A DNA stretch of 64,000 nucleotides from NCBI GenBank assembly GCA_050633785.1, contig JBOEHE010000053.1, forward strand, positions 47,593-111,592. The letters run 5' to 3'. The translations under genes and the position numbers were made by a program. Origin of the DNA: CALKZN01 sp050633785 (GTDB taxonomy: Bacteria; Pseudomonadota; Gammaproteobacteria; Arenicellales; Arenicellaceae). Positions 1 to 8,984 of this stretch are shown piece after piece (the stretch's first letter is position 1; the number at the start of each line of letters is the position of its first letter). The notes below the pieces were generated by a model that saw only the letters and a program-made list of their open reading frames with translations, ran no database searches and was not told where the DNA came from.

Positions 1-1
1 C

Positions 2-178
2 TCCATGTGTCTGGCTATGAATGCTGATAAGTTGGGGGCAGGCGAACATTGTGCTTCAACTTCGAATCGAAATTTTGAAGGTCGTCAGGGGTATGGTGGT
101 CGTACCCATTTGGTCAGTCCGGAAATGGCAGCAGCAGCAGCTATTGCAGGTCATTTCGTTGATGTGAGGAGTTTTTGA
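2..178 (+). CDS. leuC: 3-isopropylmalate dehydratase large subunit, C-terminal fragment
   Basis: The window opens inside this gene; only the last 58 codons are present. With LeuD it forms the [4Fe-4S] isopropylmalate isomerase of leucine biosynthesis, interconverting 2- and 3-isopropylmalate in the cytoplasm. The visible part reads in one frame from position 2 and contains the family's closing signature, with the NRNFEGRQG segment followed by a run of alanines (PEMAAAAAIAGHF). The iron-sulfur cysteines lie upstream of the window. The stop is one base before the leuD ATG, so translation of the two subunits is probably coupled. Identity rests on the signature and on leuD/leuB following. Confidence 0.95.
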   Translation, partial: SMCLAMNADKLGAGEHCASTSNRNFEGRQGYGGRTHLVSPEMAAAAAIAGHFVDVRSF

Positions 179-179
179 T

Positions 180-824
180 ATGAAGGCATTTACACAGCAC
201 TCTGGGTTGGTAGCTCCTATGGATCGAGCCAATGTTGATACGGATATGATCATTCCCAAGCAGTTTTTGAAGTCGATCAAACGCAGTGGTTTTGGTAAAA
301 ACCTGTTTGATGAGTTGCGCTATCTTGATGAGGGTCAACCTGATCAGAGTTGTGAAGGGCGGCCATTGAATCCAGATTTCGCGCTTAACCAGCCTAGGTA
401 TCAAGGGGCGTCAGTTTTACTGGCCCGTGAAAACTTTGGTTGTGGTTCCAGTCGTGAACATGCTCCCTGGGCACTCGATGATTACGGCTTTCGGGCCATC
501 ATTGCGCCAAGTTTTGCAGATATTTTCTATAATAACTGTTTTAAAAATGGTTTATTGCCTGTGATATTGCCAGAAGCTCAGGTAGATCAGCTGTTTGGCG
601 AGATGTATGCTGAAGAAGCTTATCAACTTAATGTTGATCTTGAGGGTAAACAGGTGGTGACCCCTGCGGGAGAGAAAATGGCGTTTGATCTTGATGAGTT
701 TCGCCGCCATTGTTTATTGCATGGTTTGGATGATATTGGTCTTACTTTGCAGGATAGTGAGGCTATCAAAAATTATGAGCAACAACGCCGTCAACAGGCT
801 CCTTGGCTGTTTGGTACAAGTTGA
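180..824 (+). CDS. leuD: 3-isopropylmalate dehydratase small subunit
   Basis: Small (swivelling) subunit of isopropylmalate isomerase, acting with LeuC in the second step of leucine synthesis. The 214-residue length is normal for the proteobacterial family. The N-terminus (GLVAPMDRANVDTDMIIPKQ) and the substrate-loop motif NFGCGSSREHAPWAL are intact. The ATG lies one base after the leuC stop, with a purine-rich stretch (gaggag) in the end of leuC acting as ribosome binding site. leuB follows after a 39-bp gap, giving a leuCDB operon. No leucine attenuator is visible because the operon start is outside the window. Confidence 0.97.
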   Translation: MKAFTQHSGLVAPMDRANVDTDMIIPKQFLKSIKRSGFGKNLFDELRYLDEGQPDQSCEGRPLNPDFALNQPRYQGASVLLARENFGCGSSREHAPWALDDYGFRAIIAPSFADIFYNNCFKNGLLPVILPEAQVDQLFGEMYAEEAYQLNVDLEGKQVVTPAGEKMAFDLDEFRRHCLLHGLDDIGLTLQDSEAIKNYEQQRRQQAPWLFGTS

Positions 825-863
825 TTAAAACTTTTGTTCAATATTTTATAGACGAGATAAGTA

Positions 864-1943
864 GTGACTAAGAAAATTTTATTATTGCCTGGTGATGGTA
901 TCGGGCCTGAAGTCGTGGCTGAAGCGGCAAAAGTGTTAACCTACCTGCAAGATAACCATCAATTGGATATCGAAATGCAATATGCCCATATTGGTGGTGT
1001 AGGCTATGAGAATCACGGTGTTCCTTATCCTGATGAGACGCATGCCAAAGCTTGCGCAGCAGATGCCATTTTACTGGGGGCTGTTGGTGGGCCGCAGTGG
1101 GAAGAGTTGGAGTATGATAAAAGGCCAGAACGGGGCTTGTTGGCCATTCGTGCGCAATTGGATCTGTATGCCAATTTGAGGCCAGCGGTAACTTTCAAAG
1201 AGTTGGCTGGAGCTTCAAGCTTGAAGCATGAGTTGGTTGCTGGTTTGGATATTATGATTGTGCGTGAACTCACTGGTGGTATCTATTTTGGTGAACCGCG
1301 AGGCTGGAATGAACTGGAAGGGGGTGAAAGGCAGGCTTATAACACCATGGTTTATTCGGAAAGTGAAATAGAAAGAATCATGCATAATGCTTTTCAAATC
1401 GCTCAGAAACGGGATAAAAAAGTCTGTTCGGTTGATAAGGCTAATGTTTTACAGGTTTCTGAATTGTGGCGTGAAGTAGCTCTTCGAGTAGCCAAAGACT
1501 ATCCTGACGTTGCATTGTCTCACATGTATGTTGATAACGCGGTTATGCAGTTGATTCGTGAGCCTAAGCAATTTGATGTCATCGTAACAGGGAACTTGTT
1601 TGGCGACATATTGTCAGATGCTGCTGCAATGTTGACTGGTTCGATCGGGATGCTGCCTTCAGCTTCTCTGGATGCTCATGGTAAGGGTATGTATGAGCCG
1701 GTGCATGGTTCTGCGCCAGATATTTCTGGTAAAGCTATTGCTAATCCTATTGCAACGATATTGTCTGCCAGCATGATGTTGCGTTATACCTTAAATGAAT
1801 CTGAGCATGCTGATCGCATTGATAGTGCGGTTAAAAAAGTGATTGCTGCTGGAATAGGTACTGCTGATTTATCTGCTATTGCTGAAGAGGTGGTCAGCAC
1901 CCATGCTTTGGGTGATGCGATTGTTGCTGCAATGGCGGAATAA
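864..1943 (+). CDS. leuB: 3-isopropylmalate dehydrogenase
   Basis: NAD-dependent oxidative decarboxylation of 3-isopropylmalate to 2-oxoisocaproate precursor, third step of leucine synthesis. The 359-residue protein begins at a GTG codon (MTKKILLLPGDGIGPEV), the expected N-terminus of the isocitrate/isopropylmalate dehydrogenase family. Family marks include the metal/substrate region around VDNAVMQLI and the NAD-binding loop PVHGSAPDISGKAIANP near the C-terminus. It sits 39 bp after leuD and 51 bp before asd, and is probably cotranscribed with leuCD. Length and motifs are complete. Confidence 0.97.
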   Translation: MTKKILLLPGDGIGPEVVAEAAKVLTYLQDNHQLDIEMQYAHIGGVGYENHGVPYPDETHAKACAADAILLGAVGGPQWEELEYDKRPERGLLAIRAQLDLYANLRPAVTFKELAGASSLKHELVAGLDIMIVRELTGGIYFGEPRGWNELEGGERQAYNTMVYSESEIERIMHNAFQIAQKRDKKVCSVDKANVLQVSELWREVALRVAKDYPDVALSHMYVDNAVMQLIREPKQFDVIVTGNLFGDILSDAAAMLTGSIGMLPSASLDAHGKGMYEPVHGSAPDISGKAIANPIATILSASMMLRYTLNESEHADRIDSAVKKVIAAGIGTADLSAIAEEVVSTHALGDAIVAAMAE

Positions 1944-1994
1944 TTGCAGTTGACGTTGTGCGAGTTTATTGATTAAAAGAAAAACTAGAGAAAA

Positions 1995-3014
1995 ATGATT
2001 GAGAAATACGATGTTGCTATTGTAGGGGCAACTGGTGCAGTTGGAGAGATGTTGACGGAAGTGCTTGAGCAACGCCAGTTTCCAGTAGGGAAGCTGTACT
2101 TGTTGGCAAGTGAAGCTTCTGTAGGTAAACGTTACCAATTTAATAAAGCTTCAGTTGCGGTTAAAGATCTTGCCAGCTTTGACTTTACTCAAGTGCAAAT
2201 TGCCTTTTTTTCTGCTGGTTCTGAGATTTCTGCAGAATATGCGCCACAAGCTGCTGAGGCAGGCTGTAAGGTTATTGATAACACGTCACAGTTTCGATAT
2301 GACGAAGATAAGGCGCTTGTTGTACCGGAAGTGAACCCTCATGCATTACATGAATATTCCTCTAATATAATTGCTAATCCTAATTGTTCAACAATTCAAA
2401 TGCTGGTGGCCTTAAAACCTTTGTATGATGCGGTTGGCATTGACCGTATAAACGTCTGTACCTATCAGGCTGTTTCGGGCACGGGTAAATCGGCAATTGA
2501 AGAACTGGCCGCCCAAACAGCGCAGTTACTGAATATGCAGAAGATAGAAACCAAGGTTTATCCAAAACAAATTGCGTTTAATGTGTTGCCACAGATTGAT
2601 GTGTTCACTGAAAATGGTTATACCAAAGAAGAAATGAAAATGGTTTGGGAAACGCAGAAGATCTTGTCTGACTCTTCTGTTCAAGTTAACCCTACTGCCG
2701 TTAGAGTTCCGGTGTTTTATGGGCATTCGGAAGCTATCCATGTCGAGACGCGAGAAAAAATAAGTGCGTCATATGCCAGGGAATTGCTGTCGGTTGCTCC
2801 AGGAGTTCAGCTTATTGATGATGATGTTGATGGTGCTTATCCGACCCCGGTAACAGACGGATCCGGTCAGGATGATGTTTTTGTGGGGCGAGTTCGCGAG
2901 GATATCTCTCATGAGAAAGGGCTGAATTTGTGGGTTGTAGGTGATAATGTGCGAAAAGGTGCTGCCACAAACTCAGTGCAAATTGCAGAGCTTTTGATAG
3001 CAAATAACGACTGA
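1995..3014 (+). CDS. asd: aspartate-semialdehyde dehydrogenase
   Basis: NADPH-dependent reduction of aspartyl-phosphate to aspartate semialdehyde, the branch point to lysine, threonine, methionine and diaminopimelate. The 339-residue protein has an N-terminal nucleotide-binding loop (GATGAVGEML, residues 11-20) and the active-site NPNCST segment with Cys131 as nucleophile. The length and motif spacing fit the shorter Asd type found beside leuB and fimV in Pseudomonas and relatives. lysC, the preceding enzyme of the pathway, is separately located at 35776. No clear terminator is seen before fimV. A USG-1-like paralogue is an alternative name for this clade, but the catalytic Cys is kept. Confidence 0.95.
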   Translation: MIEKYDVAIVGATGAVGEMLTEVLEQRQFPVGKLYLLASEASVGKRYQFNKASVAVKDLASFDFTQVQIAFFSAGSEISAEYAPQAAEAGCKVIDNTSQFRYDEDKALVVPEVNPHALHEYSSNIIANPNCSTIQMLVALKPLYDAVGIDRINVCTYQAVSGTGKSAIEELAAQTAQLLNMQKIETKVYPKQIAFNVLPQIDVFTENGYTKEEMKMVWETQKILSDSSVQVNPTAVRVPVFYGHSEAIHVETREKISASYARELLSVAPGVQLIDDDVDGAYPTPVTDGSGQDDVFVGRVREDISHEKGLNLWVVGDNVRKGAATNSVQIAELLIANND

Positions 3015-3137
3015 TTTTATCGTCAAATTGATAATTTAATGCTATTAATAGGTGAGGTAAGTGAATTCAGTTTGCAGTCTCAGGAATTTAATCTAGCATT
3101 GATAAGTGAAAATTCAGTTGTCAATTTATAATGTAAA

Positions 3138-3165
3138 TTGTTACTATTGTCGTCTAAGCTATTAT
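3138..3165 (+). promoter_or_regulatory. candidate sigma70-type promoter for fimV
   Basis: TTGTTA at 3138-3143 and TATTAT at 3160-3165 are separated by 16 bp in the otherwise empty 278-bp gap between asd and fimV. Both hexamers deviate from consensus at one or two positions and the region is AT-rich, so a chance match is possible. Confidence 0.3.
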
Positions 3166-3292
3166 TATCTATAAAAATAAGCACAAATTTTATGATAGTT
3201 ATATGGGTCCTGAGATGGTTTTGATTTGCTGTTTTTACTAAAAGCCTGGCCCATTTTTTATTACAACTAAACAAATAAAAAAGGTTGTTCGA

Positions 3293-6200
3293 ATGTTTAA
3301 AAAGTCATTAGTTGGTTCTGCGTTACTTGCTTTTTGTGTTAATGCCTATCCGTTGGGGTTGGGAAAATTAACTGTGAATTCTTACCTTGAGCAGCCATTG
3401 AATCTCAATATGGATTTGGTTGTTGGTCAAAATGATGACTTGAATACTGTAACCGCTTCAGTTGCCAGTGATGCAGAATTTGCAGCTGCGGGCATAACGA
3501 AGCAACCATTTATCAATGATTTGGTGTTTGAAGTTGTTCGTGACAGTAATTCAACACCTTTCATTAAAGTAACCAGTAAAAAACCGATTGGTGAACCTTT
3601 TGTTCATCTGCTGATTCGAGTTAAATGGAATAGTGGAGAGCTGTTGCGTGAATATACAGCGTTAATTGATCCACCAGTTTATGCAAAAGAAGCTCCAAAA
3701 CCAATAGTTTCTCCGAAGTCCATTGGCAGTGATACAGTAACTGTAACTGGGGATAGTAGTGCAAGTTCCGTAGCTTCAACTTCTGTTTCTTCGGCATCGC
3801 TGGATGGTGAAACATCTGCTCAAGTCAGCGATGGTGCAGGTCAATATGGCCCAATTCAAGCTGGCGAATCTTTGAGTCTGATCGCCCAGGAGCTGCAAAG
3901 CCAGTTCCCTGATTTAAGCATTTATCAAATCATGTATGTTTTGTTCCGTAATAACCCGGACGCATTTATCGATGAAAACATCAATGGCCTGATTAAAGGC
4001 TCTGTTCTTCAATTTAATACGATCGAAGATATTCGTGAAGCCAGTGTTAATGATGGAAAAGAGTTGTTTTCTGAACATTTGGCTCGATGGACAGAACAAA
4101 GCGCTTCGTCTCAGGACGGAGTAAAAGTCAGCAATGATGGTCAGTCAGGGGCGGGAGGTGCTTCTGGATCAGGAAGTCAGGCTTCGGGTTCAGCTGACAG
4201 TGCTAAAGAATTTAAAGTCGGGTCTGCAGAAATATCCAGTGCATCGCAAGTAAGCAACTCTTCTTCTGACGGTGTGGAAGTTGCTTTGCTAAAAGAGCAA
4301 TTGGCTGATACGGAGTCCCTGTTAGGTTCTGCCAAGCTTGAAAATGCTGAGTTAAAAGATAGAATTCAAGAGCTGGAAGGGCAATTGGATGATGTCAATA
4401 AATTGATTGCTCTAAATGATTCGAATTTAGCGGATTTGCAGAATCAGGCTAAGATTGCCAATGAGCAAAATGCTGCTGATTCACAAACGGCTGCTGATAC
4501 GCAAACAACTGTGGAGACTCAGCCTGATGAGCCTACAGTAAGCGAGCCAGCTGTTGTTGATACTCCAGCTATAGTGCCAGTGCCAGACGACGTTAAACCG
4601 GATGTTTCAGAACAACCGACACTACCTCCTAAACCGGTCATTCCAACGCAGCAAGAAGAGTCAATCTTAGATAAGGTTATGAATTTTGTTGGTGCCTTTT
4701 GGAAAATATTGGCTGGTCTGGGTTTGGCATTGTTGGCTTTGATTGGCTTGGCTTTATTTAAAAAAAGACAGTCAGAAAGTGATTTCGAAGATAGTGTTTC
4801 AGGAATTGAAGATATGGATTTGGAAACCAAGTCCAGCACGGTCAGTACCGATTTTCAAACAGCTGAAACAACTGTAACCAAAGAGAGTTCCTTTCTGACG
4901 GTATACAGTGATAGCGAAGTTGTTGTCCATGCAGATGAAATCGATCCAATTGCTGAAGCTGATGTATATATTGCGTATGGCCGTGATGAACAAGGCGAAG
5001 AAGTTTTGCTTGAAGGTGTGCGTAAATTCCCGAATAGGCCTGATATCAAGCTGAGTTTATTGAAGCTCTACATGAAGCGTAAAGATGTCAGTAAATTTGA
5101 AAGTTTGGCTGAAGAGTTGTATGCCGCAGGTGAAAACGATAACCCTGATATCTGGAATAAAGTTGTCGAAATGGGCCAGGGCTTAGCGCCAGAAAATCCG
5201 CTGTTTAAGTCTGAAGGTGGTGCTCCTGCTGTTGATGGAGCAGCAGCTGCTGTAAGTACGGCTGCCATTGCAGGTGCGGCTGCTGAAGCTAAATCATTGC
5301 TTGAAGATATAAAGCAGGATGAAGATACGGTTGATGATGATTTGATAGAAATTGAACCAGCTACTTCCAGTGTTGAATCGGCGGGGTTGGATGATATTGA
5401 CTTTCAGGTAGAAGATGCCGGCATTCAAGATGCGCCAACGGTTGAAATAGATTTGGACTTAGGAGCTGAAGAAGATGTTTCGATAGAAATTGCTTCAGAT
5501 AATGAAGACTCCATAAGCCTGGGTGAAGATCTTACTCAGACTGAAATGATTGATTTGGATCTGGATTTGAACTTGGAAGGGCTTGATGCCAGCACTTTAG
5601 AAAATGATGATGATCTGCTGGTTGTAGACGAATCTGAGTCAGAAGTGAGTCTGCTTGAAAGTGATGCGAGCTTTGTAGAGACGAGTGTTGAGAATGCCAG
5701 TATTGATAATGTCATAGAGTTTGATGACAGTTATGAGGCTGGTCAAGAGATGGAAATGGATTTGACAAATTTCGATCTAAAAGACTCTGACAAAGAAGTT
5801 GCAACTGCTGCTTCAGTAGAAGAGCCGGAAATCGATGTGGTAACTGCTGAAGAAGCAGAGATACAGTTGGAAGATACCGTTCTTGTTGATAATGAAGACG
5901 ATGAATTCGAAATATTGACAGAAGAAGAACCTGAAATTTCTTTCGAAAATATTCAACTTGATGAACCTAAAGCCGAGCCAGAGGTTGAAGAGTTGGCTGA
6001 GGTTGCTATCGGTGAAGACTTGAGTGAACTTGATATGGATTCCCTTGAGCCGGTTATTGAGGAAGATGGCGCTAACAATTTTGATGAACCATTATCTATT
6101 CAACTGGAAGATGTGACCTTGGATGTGACTCCAGATGCAGAAGTAGCAGACCCGAACACTCAATTGGAGTTGGCGAAAGTATTTATCGAGTTGGATGATG

Positions 6201-6298
6201 TCAGTGGTGCTCGTGAAATTCTTGATGAATTGTTGAGAACAGATGATGCTGCTGTGAAAAAAGAAGCAAAAGATATTCTAAAAACACTGGAGTCATAA
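3293..6298 (+). CDS. fimV: FimV/HubP-family polar peptidoglycan-binding protein
   Basis: Inner-membrane protein that organises the cell pole and supports type IV pilus and motility functions in Pseudomonas and Vibrio. The 1001-residue protein has a signal peptide (about 1-20), the typical FimV N-terminal segment (GLGKLTVNSYLEQPLN), a LysM-like domain around 185-245, a coiled coil around 330-390 and a Pro/Val-rich linker. One membrane span follows (around 470-490, ILAGLGLALLALIGLALF). The cytoplasmic part holds a TPR-like segment, a very long Asp/Glu-rich low-complexity region and the conserved C-terminal FimV domain (NTQLELAKVFIELDDVSGA). The location between asd and truA is the standard one. 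The start follows an AT-rich leader ending in AAAAAAGG. Confidence 0.95.
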   Translation: MFKKSLVGSALLAFCVNAYPLGLGKLTVNSYLEQPLNLNMDLVVGQNDDLNTVTASVASDAEFAAAGITKQPFINDLVFEVVRDSNSTPFIKVTSKKPIGEPFVHLLIRVKWNSGELLREYTALIDPPVYAKEAPKPIVSPKSIGSDTVTVTGDSSASSVASTSVSSASLDGETSAQVSDGAGQYGPIQAGESLSLIAQELQSQFPDLSIYQIMYVLFRNNPDAFIDENINGLIKGSVLQFNTIEDIREASVNDGKELFSEHLARWTEQSASSQDGVKVSNDGQSGAGGASGSGSQASGSADSAKEFKVGSAEISSASQVSNSSSDGVEVALLKEQLADTESLLGSAKLENAELKDRIQELEGQLDDVNKLIALNDSNLADLQNQAKIANEQNAADSQTAADTQTTVETQPDEPTVSEPAVVDTPAIVPVPDDVKPDVSEQPTLPPKPVIPTQQEESILDKVMNFVGAFWKILAGLGLALLALIGLALFKKRQSESDFEDSVSGIEDMDLETKSSTVSTDFQTAETTVTKESSFLTVYSDSEVVVHADEIDPIAEADVYIAYGRDEQGEEVLLEGVRKFPNRPDIKLSLLKLYMKRKDVSKFESLAEELYAAGENDNPDIWNKVVEMGQGLAPENPLFKSEGGAPAVDGAAAAVSTAAIAGAAAEAKSLLEDIKQDEDTVDDDLIEIEPATSSVESAGLDDIDFQVEDAGIQDAPTVEIDLDLGAEEDVSIEIASDNEDSISLGEDLTQTEMIDLDLDLNLEGLDASTLENDDDLLVVDESESEVSLLESDASFVETSVENASIDNVIEFDDSYEAGQEMEMDLTNFDLKDSDKEVATAASVEEPEIDVVTAEEAEIQLEDTVLVDNEDDEFEILTEEEPEISFENIQLDEPKAEPEVEELAEVAIGEDLSELDMDSLEPVIEEDGANNFDEPLSIQLEDVTLDVTPDAEVADPNTQLELAKVFIELDDVSGAREILDELLRTDDAAVKKEAKDILKTLES

Positions 6299-6391
6299 GT
6301 TCTTTATTGTTTGACCCGGTGTTTTATGGCAGTAGTGTTGTTTTGTTGAAAAAAATGAAAGGCTGCAGAATATGGCTTGTTTGGAGTTCTG

Positions 6392-7180
6392 ATGCGTTAT
6401 GCATTATGCGTTGAATACGATGGTACTCATTTCAAAGGTTGGCAAACACAGCGTGGCCAACGAACGGTTCAGCAAGAGGTAGAGGCCGCTTTATCAAAAG
6501 TGGCTGATCACCCAGTCAGTGTTATAACTGCGGGTAGGACTGATACTGCGGTTCATGCAACAGGGCAGGTAATTCATTTTGATACTGAAGCTGTCAGAAG
6601 TGATATTGCTTGGCACTTAGGTTGTAATCGTTTTTTGCCACACGATGTACGCATTCATTGGGTGAAGCCTGTTTCTACTGAATTTCATGCTCGTTTTTCA
6701 GCATTAAAACGTTCCTATCGCTATATCATATATAACCACAATGTCAGGCCTTGTGTGCTCAGGAATCATGCAACTTATAAGCACCAGCTGTTGAATAGTG
6801 AATTAATGCAACAGGCTACGGAGTATTTTCTTGGAGAGCATGACTTTAGTTCTATTCGAGCAGCGGGTTGTCAGGCGAAATCACCCATTAGAACGATTCA
6901 CGAGTTGTCTGTTTATCAACAGGATCGCTGGATATGGTTCGATGTGACCGCCAATGCTTTTTTGCAACATATGGTGAGGAATATAGCTGGTATGTTGATG
7001 GATGTTGGGACTGGAGAGCGATTACCTGAATGGGTGGGCGAAGTTCTTGGGCATAAAGATCGAACTAAAGCTGGTGTTACTGCATTGCCAAATGGATTAT
7101 ATTTAACCGCAGTAGAATATGATTCTGTTTATGACTTGCCAGAAATGCCTGAAAAGATGAACTTTTGGAGTAATGATTAA
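6392..7180 (+). CDS. truA: tRNA pseudouridine(38-40) synthase
   Basis: Isomerises uridines 38-40 in the anticodon stem-loop of many tRNAs. The 262-residue protein begins MRYALCVEYDGTHFKGWQ and has the catalytic aspartate in AGRTDTAVHATGQ (Asp51). I chose the ATG at 6392 over an in-frame TTG at 6377 because GGAG lies 5 bp upstream of the ATG and the family N-terminus starts there. It sits between fimV and trpF, as in Pseudomonas. The gap to trpF is 5 bp, so the two are cotranscribed. Confidence 0.96.
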   Translation: MRYALCVEYDGTHFKGWQTQRGQRTVQQEVEAALSKVADHPVSVITAGRTDTAVHATGQVIHFDTEAVRSDIAWHLGCNRFLPHDVRIHWVKPVSTEFHARFSALKRSYRYIIYNHNVRPCVLRNHATYKHQLLNSELMQQATEYFLGEHDFSSIRAAGCQAKSPIRTIHELSVYQQDRWIWFDVTANAFLQHMVRNIAGMLMDVGTGERLPEWVGEVLGHKDRTKAGVTALPNGLYLTAVEYDSVYDLPEMPEKMNFWSND

Positions 7181-7185
7181 ATACT

Positions 7186-7824
7186 ATGGCTAGAACTCGT
7201 ATTAAGGTATGTGGGATGCGCCAAGCTGATCAAGTCAGTCAGGCGGTTGAGCTGGGTGTCGACGCGATTGGTATGATTTTTTATTCCAAAAGCCCCCGAG
7301 TGGTGACTCTGGACCAAGCGCGTAATGTAAGATCTGTAGTGCCTGCTTTTGTGACATTAGTTGGTGTCTTTGCTAATGAGTCTGTGGATGTGGTCAATAA
7401 TACGGCAAATAGTATAGGTTTGGATCTGGTACAGTTGCACGGTGATGAGGATGCACATTACGCAGAACAGTTGACAGTGCCTTATATTAAGGCCGTTCGT
7501 GTGAAAGATTCGACTTATGTCAGACAGCAGCTCGATATGCATGGTAATGCTCGCGGTGTGTTGCTTGATACTTATCACTCTGATCGATTGGGGGGTACTG
7601 GATTAAGGTTTGATCCAAAACTATTGCCTGAGTCAATGCCGCGGAATGTTATTTATGCGGGAGGAATTTCACCTGAAAATTTAAAGGATGTGCTGGTTTA
7701 CTCTCCTTATGCGATTGATGTGAATAGTGGTGTAGAGCAATCACCTGGGATTAAAAATATGGAGAAGTTGGAATCTCTAGTGCATCAAGTGCGGTTATTT
7801 GATGTCGAGCGCGCTACAGAATAA
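7186..7824 (+). CDS. trpF: phosphoribosylanthranilate isomerase
   Basis: Amadori rearrangement of N-(5-phosphoribosyl)anthranilate to CdRP in tryptophan biosynthesis; a single-domain TIM barrel of 212 residues. The catalytic cysteine is in RIKVCGMRQ near the N-terminus. The phosphate-binding C-terminal strands YAGGISPENL and AIDVNSGVEQSPGIKN are complete. trpB and trpA are not adjacent, and accD follows after 212 bp, as in several gammaproteobacteria where trpF is separate from the other trp genes. It starts 5 bp after the truA stop. Confidence 0.96.
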   Translation: MARTRIKVCGMRQADQVSQAVELGVDAIGMIFYSKSPRVVTLDQARNVRSVVPAFVTLVGVFANESVDVVNNTANSIGLDLVQLHGDEDAHYAEQLTVPYIKAVRVKDSTYVRQQLDMHGNARGVLLDTYHSDRLGGTGLRFDPKLLPESMPRNVIYAGGISPENLKDVLVYSPYAIDVNSGVEQSPGIKNMEKLESLVHQVRLFDVERATE

Positions 7825-8036
7825 CAATAATAACGGTGTTTACGTATTTATATAAATGCGTGAAGCGGGGTATGACAGAGCTTGTTTTATGTTATGAGTT
7901 ATATAAACAGAGCAGAGTTAGGGTAATATTATTGCGATTAATACTATCGTATTGGCGATGACTTGATTAAAATAGCGACGTTTTAGTGAATACAATATAC
8001 GCTTAAACACTACTTAAACAATTTAGGGCAGAGATA

Positions 8037-8945
8037 ATGAGTTGGTTTGATAAAATTTTACCACCAAAAATAAAATCAGCTGGAAAAACCAGTAAGAATG
8101 GTGTTCCAGCAGGTATTTGGAGAAAATGTTCTCAGTGTGAGTCTGTTCTTTATGGCACGGATCTGGTGCTTAATATGTTTGTCTGTCCTAAATGCGGTAA
8201 TCATATGCGTATTGGGGCTAATGAAAGGCTTGATTCATTTTTGGATAGTGATACCGATGCGCATGAAATAGCAGGGTCTACTCGTTCAATTGATATATTG
8301 AAATTTAAAGATACCAAACGTTATAAGGACCGGCTGAGCGAAGCGCAGAAAAAAACCGATTTGACTGATGCATTGGTTGCTAAGCAAGGAACTTTGCATA
8401 GCATGCCAGTAGTTGCAGTTGCGTTTGATTTTGGCTTTATGGGTGGTTCCATGGGCTCAGTTGTTGGTGAACGGTTTGTTCAGGCTGCGCATCGTTGTTT
8501 GGAAATTAATGCTCCCTTGATCTGCTTTTCGGCGAGCGGTGGTGCGAGAATGCAGGAATCGTTGTTTTCCTTGTTTCAAATGTCAAAAACTAGTGCTGCA
8601 CTAACACGCCTTTCTGCTAAAAAACTGCCTTTTATTTCGGTGCTGACGGACCCAACTATGGGTGGTGTATCAGCCAGTCTGGCAATGTTGGGAGATGTCA
8701 TTGTCTCGGAGCCGGGTGCTAATATTGGTTTTGCAGGTAAGAGGGTTATTGAACAAACAGTGCGGGAGAAGTTGCCCGAAGGATTCCAGACAGCTGAGTT
8801 CCTATTGGAGCATGGTGCTATTGATTTAATTATTGACCGACGTGAAATGCGTGATGAATTGCATTTGTTGTTGAAAAAATTTATGGATAAAGGCGTTACT
8901 GAGAGTCAAGTGCAGCAAGAAATACTGCCGTTAGTTGATGCTTGA
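8037..8945 (+). CDS. accD: acetyl-CoA carboxylase carboxyltransferase subunit beta
   Basis: Beta half of the carboxyltransferase that moves CO2 from biotin-BCCP to acetyl-CoA, giving malonyl-CoA for fatty-acid synthesis. The 302-residue protein carries the N-terminal zinc ribbon (CSQC, then a CPKC pair 15 residues on) that can also bind mRNA in E. coli. The crotonase-like domain follows, with GGARMQE and the oxyanion-hole glycines. The start has a GGGCAGAG purine stretch just upstream. A 212-bp gap separates it from trpF, so it probably has its own promoter. folC follows at 39 bp. Confidence 0.97.
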   Translation: MSWFDKILPPKIKSAGKTSKNGVPAGIWRKCSQCESVLYGTDLVLNMFVCPKCGNHMRIGANERLDSFLDSDTDAHEIAGSTRSIDILKFKDTKRYKDRLSEAQKKTDLTDALVAKQGTLHSMPVVAVAFDFGFMGGSMGSVVGERFVQAAHRCLEINAPLICFSASGGARMQESLFSLFQMSKTSAALTRLSAKKLPFISVLTDPTMGGVSASLAMLGDVIVSEPGANIGFAGKRVIEQTVREKLPEGFQTAEFLLEHGAIDLIIDRREMRDELHLLLKKFMDKGVTESQVQQEILPLVDA

Positions 8946-8984
8946 TTCTTAAGAAGGTACGTCGCTAATTTTGTTTTTTGATTT

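Noticed and set aside
3293..6298. FimV acidic region as a possible in-frame tandem repeat array
   Set aside because: The Asp/Glu-rich segment is low-complexity without a consistent period and is normal for FimV/HubP proteins.
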